Below are positions 43,877-51,931 of a DNA stretch of 64,000 bases, piece after piece. The notes under the pieces are model-generated. The model was not told the origin of the DNA. It saw nothing but the letters and a program-made list of their open reading frames with translations, and ran no database searches. Made by a program: the position numbers and the translations under genes. Position 1 is the first letter of the stretch; each line of letters begins with the position of its first letter. Source of the DNA: Pontibacter beigongshangensis (GTDB taxonomy: Bacteria; Bacteroidota; Bacteroidia; Cytophagales; Hymenobacteraceae); contig NZ_VFSD01000015.1 of NCBI RefSeq assembly GCF_014332515.1, positions 62,001 through 126,000 of the forward strand, read 5' to 3'.

Positions 43877-44782
43877 ATGGATGTTTCTGTTATTGTCATA
43901 AATTTCAACACGTTTGCGCTCACCTCAGCCTGCATCCGCTCCGTTTATGAAAAAACCAGCGGCGTAACGTTTGAGCTGATACTAGTAGATAATGGCTCGC
44001 ATGAGTGCAGCCCCACCCGTTTTAAAGAAGAATTCCCAGACATTAAACTTATCATAAGTGAGACCAACCTGGGCTTTGCAAAAGGCAATAACCTGGGATT
44101 GCAAAAGGCAACAGGGCGTACAATACTGCTACTGAACAGCGATACGCAACTCTTGAACAATGCCATCGCACTGGCACATACACGGCTTCTGAAATCTCCT
44201 GAATCAGGTGCTCTGGCAGGAAAGCTATATTACCCTGACAGGAAAGTTCAGCACAATGTCCAACGCTTCCCCTCCATTAAACTGCTTCTCCTGGAAGTTC
44301 TGAGGCTCTTTCATTTAATGCCTTTGCAAAAGCGAGGCGAGGTTTTAATGGGCGGCTATTTCTCCTATCAAATAGAATTATTTGCAGATTGGACTTGGGC
44401 CACTTTCCTGCTGATCAGGCGGGACGTGCTTGATAACTTTCCAAACGGCAGGCTACATGAAGACTTCTTTATGTATGAAGAAGATAAACAATGGTGCCTT
44501 TTCATGCGGCAGTTGGGGTTGAAAGTTCTGTTTTCGCCACAGCCTCACATTTTGCACCACGCCTCTGGCAGCAGTAGCGCGAAGGAGTATTCATTCACCG
44601 TTAACACCTCCATCTTACACAATGAATTTCGGTTTTTAACCATGACAAAGGGAGTGATGTATGCCAGAATATTCTTCCTCCTAAAGACAGTTCAATATCT
44701 TACATCAGGATATACCCAGGCAAAAGCAATGGCGAAGCATTATTTACGAATTGCCCTGTCTGGACCACCTGCAACACAATAG
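43877..44782 (+). CDS. Family 2 glycosyltransferase
   Basis: A GT-A fold transferase of about 300 residues. The start at 43877 gives the usual GT2 opening (DVSVIVINFNTF); an upstream ATG at 43829 would add 16 residues. Motifs: VDNGSHE (nucleotide site), GFAKGNNLGLQKA, LLNSDTQL (metal-binding acidic motif), and HEDFFMYEED, the likely catalytic base region of rhamnosyltransferase-like GT2 enzymes. The C-terminal hydrophobic stretch may associate with the membrane. Acts in surface polysaccharide assembly with the GT4 and flippase genes following it. Confidence 0.85.
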   Translation: MDVSVIVINFNTFALTSACIRSVYEKTSGVTFELILVDNGSHECSPTRFKEEFPDIKLIISETNLGFAKGNNLGLQKATGRTILLLNSDTQLLNNAIALAHTRLLKSPESGALAGKLYYPDRKVQHNVQRFPSIKLLLLEVLRLFHLMPLQKRGEVLMGGYFSYQIELFADWTWATFLLIRRDVLDNFPNGRLHEDFFMYEEDKQWCLFMRQLGLKVLFSPQPHILHHASGSSSAKEYSFTVNTSILHNEFRFLTMTKGVMYARIFFLLKTVQYLTSGYTQAKAMAKHYLRIALSGPPATQ

Positions 44783-44842
44783 TAAGATAAAGCTTCTTTT
44801 AAAATTGTGCTTTAAACAGCAGCATCAGCAGGTATAAATGTA

Positions 44843-44871
44843 CCAGAAGGAGCTTTTTCATTAGAATAATT
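44843..44871 (-). repeat. Dispersed intergenic repeat, copy 15
   Basis: Reverse copy: CCAGAAGGAGCTTTTTCATT then AGAATAATT, preceded by TTTAAACAGCAGCATCAGC. Lies between two glycosyltransferase genes. Confidence 0.82.
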
Positions 44872-44939
44872 GGCTGTATTTGTTCCGGAGCAGGTAAGAC
44901 CACTGAGAAAGTATAAGCGCTTAGAAGATATTATAAAGC

Positions 44940-46187
44940 ATGAAATTAAGAATTGCCTACTGTGTAAGTTATTTTCCAGCAGAAACATATCATCTCAATC
45001 AGTTGAAAGGGCTTCTGGACGATAGACATCGTGTGACTATTTTTTCGATAGGCAAATTAAAAAACTATCCAGACCATGCGCTTGTCAATGAGTATAAAAT
45101 GCTTTCCCTTACTCATGAAAGACCCTTCATTCCCAGAAACAAGCTGCTCCGCTTCCTGAAGGCTTTCGGGCTTCTGATGGCTAACCTCAGAGATGCCCGC
45201 TACCTGCTCCGAACCTTAAATATCCGCAGGTATGGCAAATATGCAGCTAACCTTCAGTTCTTCTACGATACCATTCCCTATCTGCGGGAGCGGGAGTTTG
45301 ATATTGTTCACTGTCAGTTTGGGCCCAACGGTATAAAAGCGTTAAACTTCAGAGAAATAGGGCTACTCAAGGGCAGGCTGATCACCTCCTTTCATGGGTT
45401 TGATATTAACGAAAAAGCTTTCCTTTCCTGGCCCTCCCACTACTCCCGCAAAGGTCTTTACCGGGACCTGAGCAAGGAGTGTGAAATCTTTACTGTCAGC
45501 TCTATTTTTTCAAAGCAGACTGTGGTTAACCTGGGTATTCCTGCTCAAAAAATAGAGGTGCTTCCTGTAGGACTCGACACAAAAAAGTTCATCAGAGATC
45601 AAAATACAATAGTTCCTACTGCTCCACCAATTGTACTTACTGTCTCCCGCCTCGTTCCGTTCAAAGGCCTGGAGTACAGCATGCTGACAATTAAAAATTT
45701 AATACCCGACTTTCCTAGTCTGAAGTACCATATTCTGGGCGAAGGAGAAGAAAGGCCAACGCTGGAGAAGTTGATACGGGAGTTAGGTTTGGAGAAGAAT
45801 GTGTTTCTTCATGGAGCCGCTACACAGGAGCAAGTGCTTGCCTTTTACAACAGAGCTCAGGTGTTCCTGCTAAGCAGCATAGAGGCCGAAGACGGCGAAG
45901 TAGAAACGCAAGGGCTGGTAGTGCAGGAGGCTCAGAGTATGGAACTACCCGTAGTAGTAAGTAATGCCGGCGGAACACCAGAAGGTTTAATTGATGGAAA
46001 AACAGGTTTTGTAGTGCCTCAGAAGGACGTACATGGTATGACGGTCAAGCTCCGCACACTACTCCAGAACCCAACTTTAAGAGATGCTATGGGCAAGGCA
46101 GGACGTGCTTTTGTAGTAGAGCGTTACGATAATAAGGTACAGCACCAGAAACTGATGCAGCTGTATCAGGCTTTGCTTCACAAGTAA
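44940..46187 (+). CDS. Family 4 glycosyltransferase
   Basis: A 415-residue GT-B fold retaining transferase, close in layout to WcaL/colanic acid type enzymes. N-domain: YCVSYFPAETYHLNQLKGL, FDIVHCQFGPNGI, TSFHGFDIN. C-domain: PIVLTVSRLVPFKGLEYS, YHILGEGEERPTLEKLI, NVFLHGAATQEQVLAFY, then the EX7E-like nucleotide-sugar site in EVETQGLVVQEAQSMELPVV. It ends 3 bases before the convergent flippase gene. Role in an exopolysaccharide or O-antigen is inferred from context. Confidence 0.9.
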   Translation: MKLRIAYCVSYFPAETYHLNQLKGLLDDRHRVTIFSIGKLKNYPDHALVNEYKMLSLTHERPFIPRNKLLRFLKAFGLLMANLRDARYLLRTLNIRRYGKYAANLQFFYDTIPYLREREFDIVHCQFGPNGIKALNFREIGLLKGRLITSFHGFDINEKAFLSWPSHYSRKGLYRDLSKECEIFTVSSIFSKQTVVNLGIPAQKIEVLPVGLDTKKFIRDQNTIVPTAPPIVLTVSRLVPFKGLEYSMLTIKNLIPDFPSLKYHILGEGEERPTLEKLIRELGLEKNVFLHGAATQEQVLAFYNRAQVFLLSSIEAEDGEVETQGLVVQEAQSMELPVVVSNAGGTPEGLIDGKTGFVVPQKDVHGMTVKLRTLLQNPTLRDAMGKAGRAFVVERYDNKVQHQKLMQLYQALLHK

Positions 46188-46190
46188 AAA

Positions 46191-47600
46191 TCAATTACTT
46201 CTTTTTAGGAAGATCACTCCTAAACTAAGACATACTAAGGTAACAGATACCAAAATTTTGTAATACAAAGCACTATCAACTAAAAAATACACAGCCAAAA
46301 GCAGCAGAATGGTCATTAACAACCACCACAGCGGGTAATAGTTCACCATTGCTTCTGCTTTATACTCCTTCATGAAAAAGCCTGCATACCCCATGTACAT
46401 GAAGCACGCAAAGGTTGTAAAGGCGGCAGCCTCATATCCATATATGGGCACCAGTATAAAATTTAGAACGACATTTGCCACCCCTCCCACAGTTGATATT
46501 TTCCAGAGTTTGTTTGTTTGTTCGCGGTAAGAGAGCAGGTTTATGACAGCCAGGTACATCGGCCTGAAATTACACCCCATAAGTATGATAATCGCGATAG
46601 GATACGCCTGCTGCAGCTCGTCATTCCTGATCAGTATTTCAAAGGCTTCTTTCATCCAGATGCTTCCCAGGGAGGTAGCCAGCAAAAAGAGCACTTGTAA
46701 TGAGAAGGTCATGCGGCGAATCTGCAGTGCTGCCTCCATGTCGCCTCTACGGGAATAGAGCTGCATATAAACAGGAGTGGCAGCCTGCACAATAGCACCA
46801 CTGGCAGAGGCAAAGTAACTTCCAAAATTAGCTGCCACATTATATAAGCCAATCTGGGGAAGTGGAACCCGCAATATCCCCATGACCAGTTTGTCAGATG
46901 CATCCAACAGGAAAAAGGACATATGATGCGGCACTACCGGAACTGATACACGCAAGGCGCTTATGATCCTGGACCATTTAAAATTAAAGATGGGCCACAG
47001 CTGTTGCTTGACATACACAAAATAGAAGTTGATGAAGAACCCTGCCACAGCTCCGAAAAAATGCCCATAGAACCAGCCCCTGTACCCAAGGTTCAAATAC
47101 CTGATAGCATAAATATTAACAGCGACCACCACCATCCCAACCACCAATGATCGGAAAGCAACAGGCAGGGGCCGCTGGGAAAGCTGAAAAAACACGTTTG
47201 ATTGTACATCCGTAGCTGAGAAAAACATGGCTGGTATCGCAAAAAGCAAAGCAGTCTGCAACTTGTTTTCCAGGGTGTGTATAGGCACAAAAAGAAATAT
47301 TACCAGCCCGAGAACTAACCCGTATAATAGCGTCCAGATGGAGATAAACCCATTCAACTGCCGCCATACCCACTTGTACCGCACAGGAGAATTCACAAAG
47401 CTATTCACCATTACAACCGACAACCCTAGAAACTGCAGAAACCCCAGTCCAGATACCAACGCCATCACTACGCCAGCTATACCATAATCCTGGGTTGATA
47501 AATACGGCGTTATGATCGGCAGCGTCAGCACCCCAGCCAGTCGTGGCAGCTGTGCCGCCAGGCCGTAGATGGCCGCATCTGATAATAATTTTCGAAGCAT
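46191..47600 (-). CDS. Oligosaccharide flippase / polysaccharide biosynthesis protein (Wzx-like, MATE fold)
   Basis: A 469-residue polytopic membrane protein with roughly 12-14 hydrophobic helices. The N-terminus (LLSDAAIYGLAAQLPRLAGVLTLPIITPYLSTQDYGIAGVV split over the first two helices) shows the typical Wzx opening, and an internal PHHMSFFLLDASDKLVMG loop matches the second half of the fold. It would flip lipid-linked saccharide units across the inner membrane, consistent with the two nearby glycosyltransferases, although it is on the opposite strand. Confidence 0.88.
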   Translation of the reverse strand: MLRKLLSDAAIYGLAAQLPRLAGVLTLPIITPYLSTQDYGIAGVVMALVSGLGFLQFLGLSVVMVNSFVNSPVRYKWVWRQLNGFISIWTLLYGLVLGLVIFLFVPIHTLENKLQTALLFAIPAMFFSATDVQSNVFFQLSQRPLPVAFRSLVVGMVVVAVNIYAIRYLNLGYRGWFYGHFFGAVAGFFINFYFVYVKQQLWPIFNFKWSRIISALRVSVPVVPHHMSFFLLDASDKLVMGILRVPLPQIGLYNVAANFGSYFASASGAIVQAATPVYMQLYSRRGDMEAALQIRRMTFSLQVLFLLATSLGSIWMKEAFEILIRNDELQQAYPIAIIILMGCNFRPMYLAVINLLSYREQTNKLWKISTVGGVANVVLNFILVPIYGYEAAAFTTFACFMYMGYAGFFMKEYKAEAMVNYYPLWWLLMTILLLLAVYFLVDSALYYKILVSVTLVCLSLGVIFLKRSN

Positions 47601-47764
47601 TGCCCAAATTTAAACGATAATTTCTGGCGCAGTGCAAAAAAGCTTGGCATCTGTCATACGTGCTAATTCGTCATATTTCCTGAAAATTGCACCAAAAACA
47701 GCCGCTTACCGTTTGTTTCGGTAGCAGAATTGGCAACGGCTAAATCAAAAGCTCAAAAAATTAG

Positions 47765-47772
47765 TATATTTG
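47765..47772 (+). promoter_or_regulatory. Promoter -7 element of the ricT-gldH unit
   Basis: TATATTTG, a perfect TAnnTTTG. No TTTG is found at the usual -33 spacing. Start of transcription near 47779. Confidence 0.6.
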
Positions 47773-47785
47773 TTAATTGTAAAAA

Positions 47786-47827
47786 ATGAAAACAAGCGTT
47801 AGCCTGACTAACATAAAGGAGATATAA
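47786..47827 (+). CDS. Possible 13-codon leader ORF before the RicT-like gene
   Basis: ATG at 47786 opens a 13-residue frame (MKTSVSLTNIKEI) ending in TAA at 47825-47827, two bases before the GTG start at 47830. Its sequence also contains a small GTTAG/CTAAC hairpin (47798-47812) and the ribosome site of the main gene. It may couple translation or be chance. Confidence 0.3.
   Translation: MKTSVSLTNIKEI
47815..47823 (+). promoter_or_regulatory. Ribosome binding site supporting the GTG start at 47830
   Basis: AAAGGAGAT lies 6 bases before the GTG. Purine-rich Shine-Dalgarno sites are uncommon in Bacteroidota, so it helps decide this start. Confidence 0.6.
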
Positions 47828-47829
47828 TT

Positions 47830-49248
47830 GTGGGATGTAGTTCATGTTCTAGTGGCGGTTGCGGCTCTAAGGGCAGCACCGCTGATAGCAGCCCCGCTGG
47901 CTGCAAAAGTAACGGAGGTTGCAGCACAGGTGGCTGCAACCGGCTAAACGTGTTTGATTGGCTGAGCGATATGGATTTGCCAACAGCATTTGAAGAATTC
48001 GATATAGTAGAAGTACGGTTTAAAGGCGGGCGTAAAGACTTTTTCAGAAACCCGAATAAGGTGGAGCTTATTACCGGCGATCCGGTGGTGGTAGACGTCC
48101 CCAATGGGCACCATATTGGCCATGTATCGCTGAAGGGTGAACTGGTGCGCCTGCAGATGCTGAAAAAGAAGGTCGACAACAACGAGGAGATCCGAAGCAT
48201 TTACCGGGTGGCCAACGAGCGCGACATGGAGAAGTTTAACGAAGTGCGCGACCTGGAAGGGACCACCATGTACCGCGCCCGCGAAATTATCCAGAACCTG
48301 CGCCTGAAAATGAAGCTCTCGGACGTGGAGTACCAGGCCGACAAGTCCAAAGCCACTTTCTACTATTCGGCCGACGACCGCGTGGATTTCCGGGACCTGA
48401 TCAAAAAGCTGGCCGAGGAATTTAAGATCCGCATCGAGATGCGCCAGATCAGCCTGCGGCATGAGGCCGGACGCCTGGGCGGAATTGGCTCCTGTGGCCG
48501 TGAGCTTTGCTGCTCTACCTGGCTCACCGACTTTAAAAGTGTATCTACCACAGCGGCCCGGTACCAGAACCTCTCGCTCAACCCCAGTAAGCTGTCGGGG
48601 CAGTGTGGCCGCCTGAAGTGCTGCCTCAACTATGAGCTGGAAACGTACATGGAGGCCCTGAAGGATATACCGACTGTGGCCCGACCACTCCAGACAAAGC
48701 AGGGCGATGCCATCCTGCAGAAAACAGACATCTTTAAAAAGATGATGTGGTTTGGCTTCAGGGGCGACAACAACTGGTACCCCGTGCCGGCAGCGCGCGT
48801 TAAGGAGATTCAGGAGCTGAACGCAAAGGGTATGGCCGTGGAGTTCCTGGTGCAGGAAGCCGCGCCGGAGCCTAAGCAAAATGAGTTCGTGACGCAGGTA
48901 GAGGGTAGCCTGGAGCGCCTCGACGACAAGTTCAAAGTAAGCAAGAAGAAGAAAAAGAAGAAAAAGAAAACTAATCCGGAAGGCGCTGCACCTGCAAAAC
49001 CTGCTCCTGCTGCGGCCACAGAGCCAAAAGCCGCTGGCGAGCAGCAGCAACACCGCAGGCAGAAACCTTTCCATCAGAAAAACAAGAACCGGGGCGAAGA
49101 AGGCGGCAGCGTGCCAAACCAAACGGCTCAGCCGGCCCAGGCCGCCACAGGCGAAGCCAGCCAGCTGCAGCCGCGCAAGCAGAAGCCACGCAAGCCCTTT
49201 AACAAAGGCAAAAAACCGGATCAACCTAAACCAGGCACCAATGCATAA
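47830..49248 (+). CDS. ricT: PSP1 domain protein, RicT/YaaT-like, with Cys-rich head and basic tail
   Basis: A 472-residue protein with a GTG start. Residues 1-40 hold six Cys (3, 6, 11, 25, 31, 36) in Gly/Ser-rich sequence; the PSP1 core spans about 50-310 with RHEAGRLGGIGSCGRELCCSTW and LSGQCGRLKCCLNYE, the conserved double-Cys sites that in the Bacillus RicT protein help bind an iron-sulfur cluster. A nine-Lys run and an Ala/Pro/Gln/Lys-rich disordered tail complete it. In Bacillus RicT works with RicA/RicF and RNase Y in mRNA maturation; whether that holds here is unknown. The stop codon overlaps the gldH start by 8 bases. Confidence 0.85.
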   Translation: MGCSSCSSGGCGSKGSTADSSPAGCKSNGGCSTGGCNRLNVFDWLSDMDLPTAFEEFDIVEVRFKGGRKDFFRNPNKVELITGDPVVVDVPNGHHIGHVSLKGELVRLQMLKKKVDNNEEIRSIYRVANERDMEKFNEVRDLEGTTMYRAREIIQNLRLKMKLSDVEYQADKSKATFYYSADDRVDFRDLIKKLAEEFKIRIEMRQISLRHEAGRLGGIGSCGRELCCSTWLTDFKSVSTTAARYQNLSLNPSKLSGQCGRLKCCLNYELETYMEALKDIPTVARPLQTKQGDAILQKTDIFKKMMWFGFRGDNNWYPVPAARVKEIQELNAKGMAVEFLVQEAAPEPKQNEFVTQVEGSLERLDDKFKVSKKKKKKKKKTNPEGAAPAKPAPAAATEPKAAGEQQQHRRQKPFHQKNKNRGEEGGSVPNQTAQPAQAATGEASQLQPRKQKPRKPFNKGKKPDQPKPGTNA

Positions 49249-49723
49249 ACTTGCTTTATGGGGAGTTGCTCTTTTGCTGCTTTCGCTTGTGAGTTGCGAC
49301 CCGGCACGAGTATATGAACAGAACGTGGATGTACCGGAAGGAAACTGGTATGTAGATAACAGTCAGAACTTTGAGTTCCAGATTCAGGATACCACGCAGC
49401 GTTACGATATCTATTTTAATGTGCGGTATTCGCTCTCGTACGAGTTCTACAACCTGTACCTGCAGCACCAGTTGCTTGGCCCGGACAGTGCACAACTGTC
49501 GTCGGCCCTGCACGAGCTTAAATTGATGGACCCTAAAACCGGAAAACCGCTGGGCAATGGCTCCAGTAATATCTTCGACCTGCAGGCACTAGCCATTAAA
49601 AATGTAGCGTTCCGGAAAGTGGGTACTTACAGGCTAAAGCTGACACAGTATATGCGCCGCGACCCGTTGCCGAACATACTTGCCGTGGGAGTTCGGGTAG
49701 CTGCCAGAAATTCAGAGAACTAG
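49241..49723 (+). CDS. gldH: Gliding motility lipoprotein GldH
   Basis: A 160-residue lipoprotein (LSLVSC, Cys19). Matches GldH: CDPARVYEQNVDVPEGNWY near the start, YDIYFNVRYSLSYEFYNLYL, and KNVAFRKVGTYRLKLTQYMR near the end. GldH is needed for gliding and T9SS function in Flavobacterium, acting with GldK-N and related envelope proteins. Overlap with the preceding PSP1 gene by 8 bases makes an operon. This supports the secretion of the T9SS-tagged pectinases in this window. Confidence 0.92.
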   Translation: MHKLALWGVALLLLSLVSCDPARVYEQNVDVPEGNWYVDNSQNFEFQIQDTTQRYDIYFNVRYSLSYEFYNLYLQHQLLGPDSAQLSSALHELKLMDPKTGKPLGNGSSNIFDLQALAIKNVAFRKVGTYRLKLTQYMRRDPLPNILAVGVRVAARNSEN

Positions 49724-49736
49724 TGCCCGTCCTTTA

Positions 49737-49788
49737 AATTCAAAAGCCCCTTATCATCCTGAAAAGGCAGATAAGGGGCTTTTGAATT
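49737..49788 (+). terminator. Intrinsic terminator of the ricT-gldH operon
   Basis: Perfect 18-bp stem AATTCAAAAGCCCCTTAT (49737-49754) against 49771-49788, loop of 16 bases. Lies 13 bases after the gldH stop. Confidence 0.88.
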
Positions 49789-50021
49789 CTATCCTAAACC
49801 CGGAAAACTTACGCTTTCCAAAAGCCACCGTAAGCACAACCCAGGCCCCTGTTCTGCGCCCCGCAGCAAGTAAAAATATTCAGGGCGGCCAGCGACATCT
49901 CAAAGCCGACATCCACGTACAAGGGGCATACCGTGCAGGCACCTGGGGTTGCGCTGGAGCTTTCCAATTTCCCGGCATCTTACAAAAAGGCTTTTCGGGG
50001 CAGCAGCAGCTATAGCAATCG

Positions 50022-50048
50022 CCGAAGGCCTTTTTCATTCAAATAATT
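50022..50048 (-). repeat. Dispersed intergenic repeat, copy 16
   Basis: Reverse copy, variant head: CCGAAGGCCTTTTTCATT then CAAATAATT, preceded by GGGGCAGCAGCAGC. Confidence 0.78.
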
Positions 50049-50108
50049 TCGCCCGGCCCTGGAGGTAACATCAATATGCCGCCGTAGCTTATTTTAAACA
50101 AACCTTGT

Positions 50109-51203
50109 ATGAAACTCACGCTCCTTATAGCAGGATCTGTACTGACGCTCTTCTCTTTTCTACCGCTTATCAGTACCCCCCTCTGGTGGATCAGAGTGCT
50201 GGATTTTCCGCGCGTGCACGTAGCTCTTTTTCTTACCATTACCCTCATCGTGTACACCATCTGCTATGGGCTTGGCAGCACGCGCGAAATCGTCCTGATT
50301 GCTATCTGGGGAATAGCCATTCTTAACGAGGCCAGGTATATTTTCCCTTTCACACCGCTTGCCAAAATTGAAGCTCTAAGATCAGAGCAGAAACAGCCAC
50401 GCCACAGCTTCAATATAATGATTGCCAATGTGCGCATGACCAACACCAAATATCAGAAGTTTCTGGAGGTGGTACTGGAGCACGACCCGGACATCGTGGT
50501 GATAAATGAGCCCAATGCCGTCTGGCACGACCACCTGCGCCAAAGGCTGGATGCCAAATATCCTTATTCTATCAAAAAGCCCCTGGAGAACACCTATGGC
50601 ATGATACTGTACAGCCGGCTCCCCTTACACAACAGCGAAATCAGGTTTCTGGTAGAAGACAGCATTCCTTCTTTTTACACCGTGGTAGAACTGCCGGGCG
50701 GGCCTAAGTTCGATTTCTTTACTGTGCACCCACAGCCTCCGCGCTTGCTGAAAAACACAGAAACCAGAGAAGCCGAACTGCTTATTGTAGCCAAGCAATC
50801 TAAGGAAACACCCTACCCCTCTATTGTGGCTGGCGACCTGAACGATGTGGCCTGGTCTGGCACCACAAAGCTCTTTAAGAACATCAGCGGCATGCTCGAC
50901 CCACGGGTTGGGCGTGGCTTCTACAACACCTACAATGCATTTATCCCCCTGTTCCGCTACCCCCTCGACCATGTTTTCTATGACCCCAAGTTCCGGCTGA
51001 TAAACCTCAAAAGGCTAAACAAGTTTGGATCAGACCACTTCCCTATTATGATTACCCTCAACTATGAGCCGCAGGAGGAAGAAAAGCAGGAACACCCTGT
51101 TGCCGAGCCGGAAGAACACGAAGAGGCAAACGAAATGATTCAGGAAGGACTGGAGAAAGGAGAGGAAAAGAATGGGGAAAGAACTGACGAGGAAAAGAAA
51201 TAA
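50109..51203 (+). CDS. Membrane-anchored endonuclease/exonuclease/phosphatase (EEP) family protein
   Basis: A 364-residue protein with three N-terminal hydrophobic helices (about residues 3-25, 36-56 and 62-74), then an EEP catalytic domain: IMIANVRMTNTKY, IVVINEPNAVW (Glu metal ligand), VHPQPPRL, IVAGDLNDVAW (Asp/Asn) and a terminal FGSDHFPIMI (Asp-His pair). All key residues are present. The C-terminal 45 residues are a highly acidic Glu/Lys tail, probably disordered. The family includes nucleases and phosphodiesterases; substrate is unknown, and the domain likely faces the periplasm. Confidence 0.86.
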   Translation: MKLTLLIAGSVLTLFSFLPLISTPLWWIRVLDFPRVHVALFLTITLIVYTICYGLGSTREIVLIAIWGIAILNEARYIFPFTPLAKIEALRSEQKQPRHSFNIMIANVRMTNTKYQKFLEVVLEHDPDIVVINEPNAVWHDHLRQRLDAKYPYSIKKPLENTYGMILYSRLPLHNSEIRFLVEDSIPSFYTVVELPGGPKFDFFTVHPQPPRLLKNTETREAELLIVAKQSKETPYPSIVAGDLNDVAWSGTTKLFKNISGMLDPRVGRGFYNTYNAFIPLFRYPLDHVFYDPKFRLINLKRLNKFGSDHFPIMITLNYEPQEEEKQEHPVAEPEEHEEANEMIQEGLEKGEEKNGERTDEEKK

Positions 51204-51206
51204 AAA

Positions 51207-51232
51207 AACCCACTCTATACATAGAGCGGGTT
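51207..51232. terminator. Shared terminator between EEP gene and cold-shock gene
   Basis: AACCCACTCTAT (51207-51218) pairs with ATAGAGCGGGTT (51221-51232) with one mismatch, flanked by A-run and T/A-rich DNA, so it can act on both convergent transcripts. Confidence 0.75.
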
Positions 51233-51285
51233 AAAATAGGTGAATGTAGCCCGCCAGGGGCACTATATATCTTTAACTGCAGAAA

Positions 51286-51477
51286 TTAGATTTTCTCTAC
51301 GTTAATTGCATTCAGTCCTTTTTTGCCTTCTTTCAACTCAAAAGAAACACGGTCGTTTTCACGAATCTCGTGGATCAGTCCAGTCTGGTGAACGAAGATG
51401 TCCTGGTTGTTTTCGTCTGATACGATGAATCCAAATCCTTTAGACACGTTGTAAAATTTTACTTTACCTGTTTTCAT
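51286..51477 (-). CDS. Cold-shock domain protein (CspA family)
   Basis: A 63-residue single cold-shock domain with both RNA-binding motifs: RNP1 KGFGFI and RNP2 DIFVHQ. It binds single-stranded RNA/DNA and typically prevents secondary structure in mRNA. Short, normal length for Bacteroidota. It is divergent from the 689-residue disordered protein, sharing a 454-base control region. A perfect TACCTTTG -7 element lies 27 bases upstream. Confidence 0.95.
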   Translation of the reverse strand: MKTGKVKFYNVSKGFGFIVSDENNQDIFVHQTGLIHEIRENDRVSFELKEGKKGLNAINVEKI

Positions 51478-51503
51478 GATAATAAATTAATTAAATAATA
51501 TTT

Positions 51504-51511
51504 CAAAGGTA
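51504..51511 (-). promoter_or_regulatory. Promoter -7 element of the cold-shock gene
   Basis: TACCTTTG on the minus strand, a perfect TAnnTTTG, giving a leader of about 20 bases. Confidence 0.6.
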
Positions 51512-51861
51512 AAAATAACTTTTGAATTTTTTAGTATATGATTTAAAATAATTAACGCCTATATTGCCATTTTTGCCCTCTCTTAAATTTTTGCATCTTT
51601 AAGCAAATCAGGCCATTACAATAGCTTTTTCGCTTAAAAAGTAGCGAACATTTGTTCAATCAGCAAATGACCGTTTCTGCAGACCTCTTCTCCTCCTCGC
51701 TTTACCTAATATTTTGAATTTCATGGTGCCAGGCCACCGGCGCAGCAAAAACCCTCTTATACCTGACCCGTATAGCAGTAGTGGTTTATTGTCCTTAAAA
51801 AATAACAAAAAGTCCTGATTTAGGATTGTACACAATTGTATAAAGAAGAAAAAACTGAAAA

Positions 51862-51869
51862 CATATTTG
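51862..51869 (+). promoter_or_regulatory. Possible -7 element of the disordered protein gene
   Basis: CATATTTG, one mismatch from TAnnTTTG, with a TTG about 23 bases upstream at 51836. Confidence 0.35.
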
Positions 51870-51931
51870 GAAAAACATCTACTATAAATTAACACAATTC
51901 TTACAAACCAAAAACTGAGGAGATCAGCACT

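Larger units (their letters stand above)
49724..50108. other. Intergenic region with terminator and one repeat, no gene
   Basis: After the gldH terminator, about 230 bases show no convincing ORF (a 77-codon frame at 49782 overlaps the terminator). Repeat copy 16 is at 50022. Confidence 0.5.
51478..51931. other. AT-rich divergent control region between cold-shock gene and disordered protein gene
   Basis: About 450 bases, strongly AT-rich. It contains -7 elements on both strands (51504-51511 minus, 51862-51869 plus). A 79-codon minus ORF inside (51656-51895) is Phe-rich low-complexity and not credible. Confidence 0.55.

Noticed and set aside
49782..50015. 77-codon plus ORF after gldH
   Set aside because: Begins inside the terminator stem and has no homology signs or ribosome site.
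51656..51895. 79-codon minus ORF upstream of the cold-shock gene
   Set aside because: AT-rich intergenic DNA giving a Phe-run peptide; more likely a control region.
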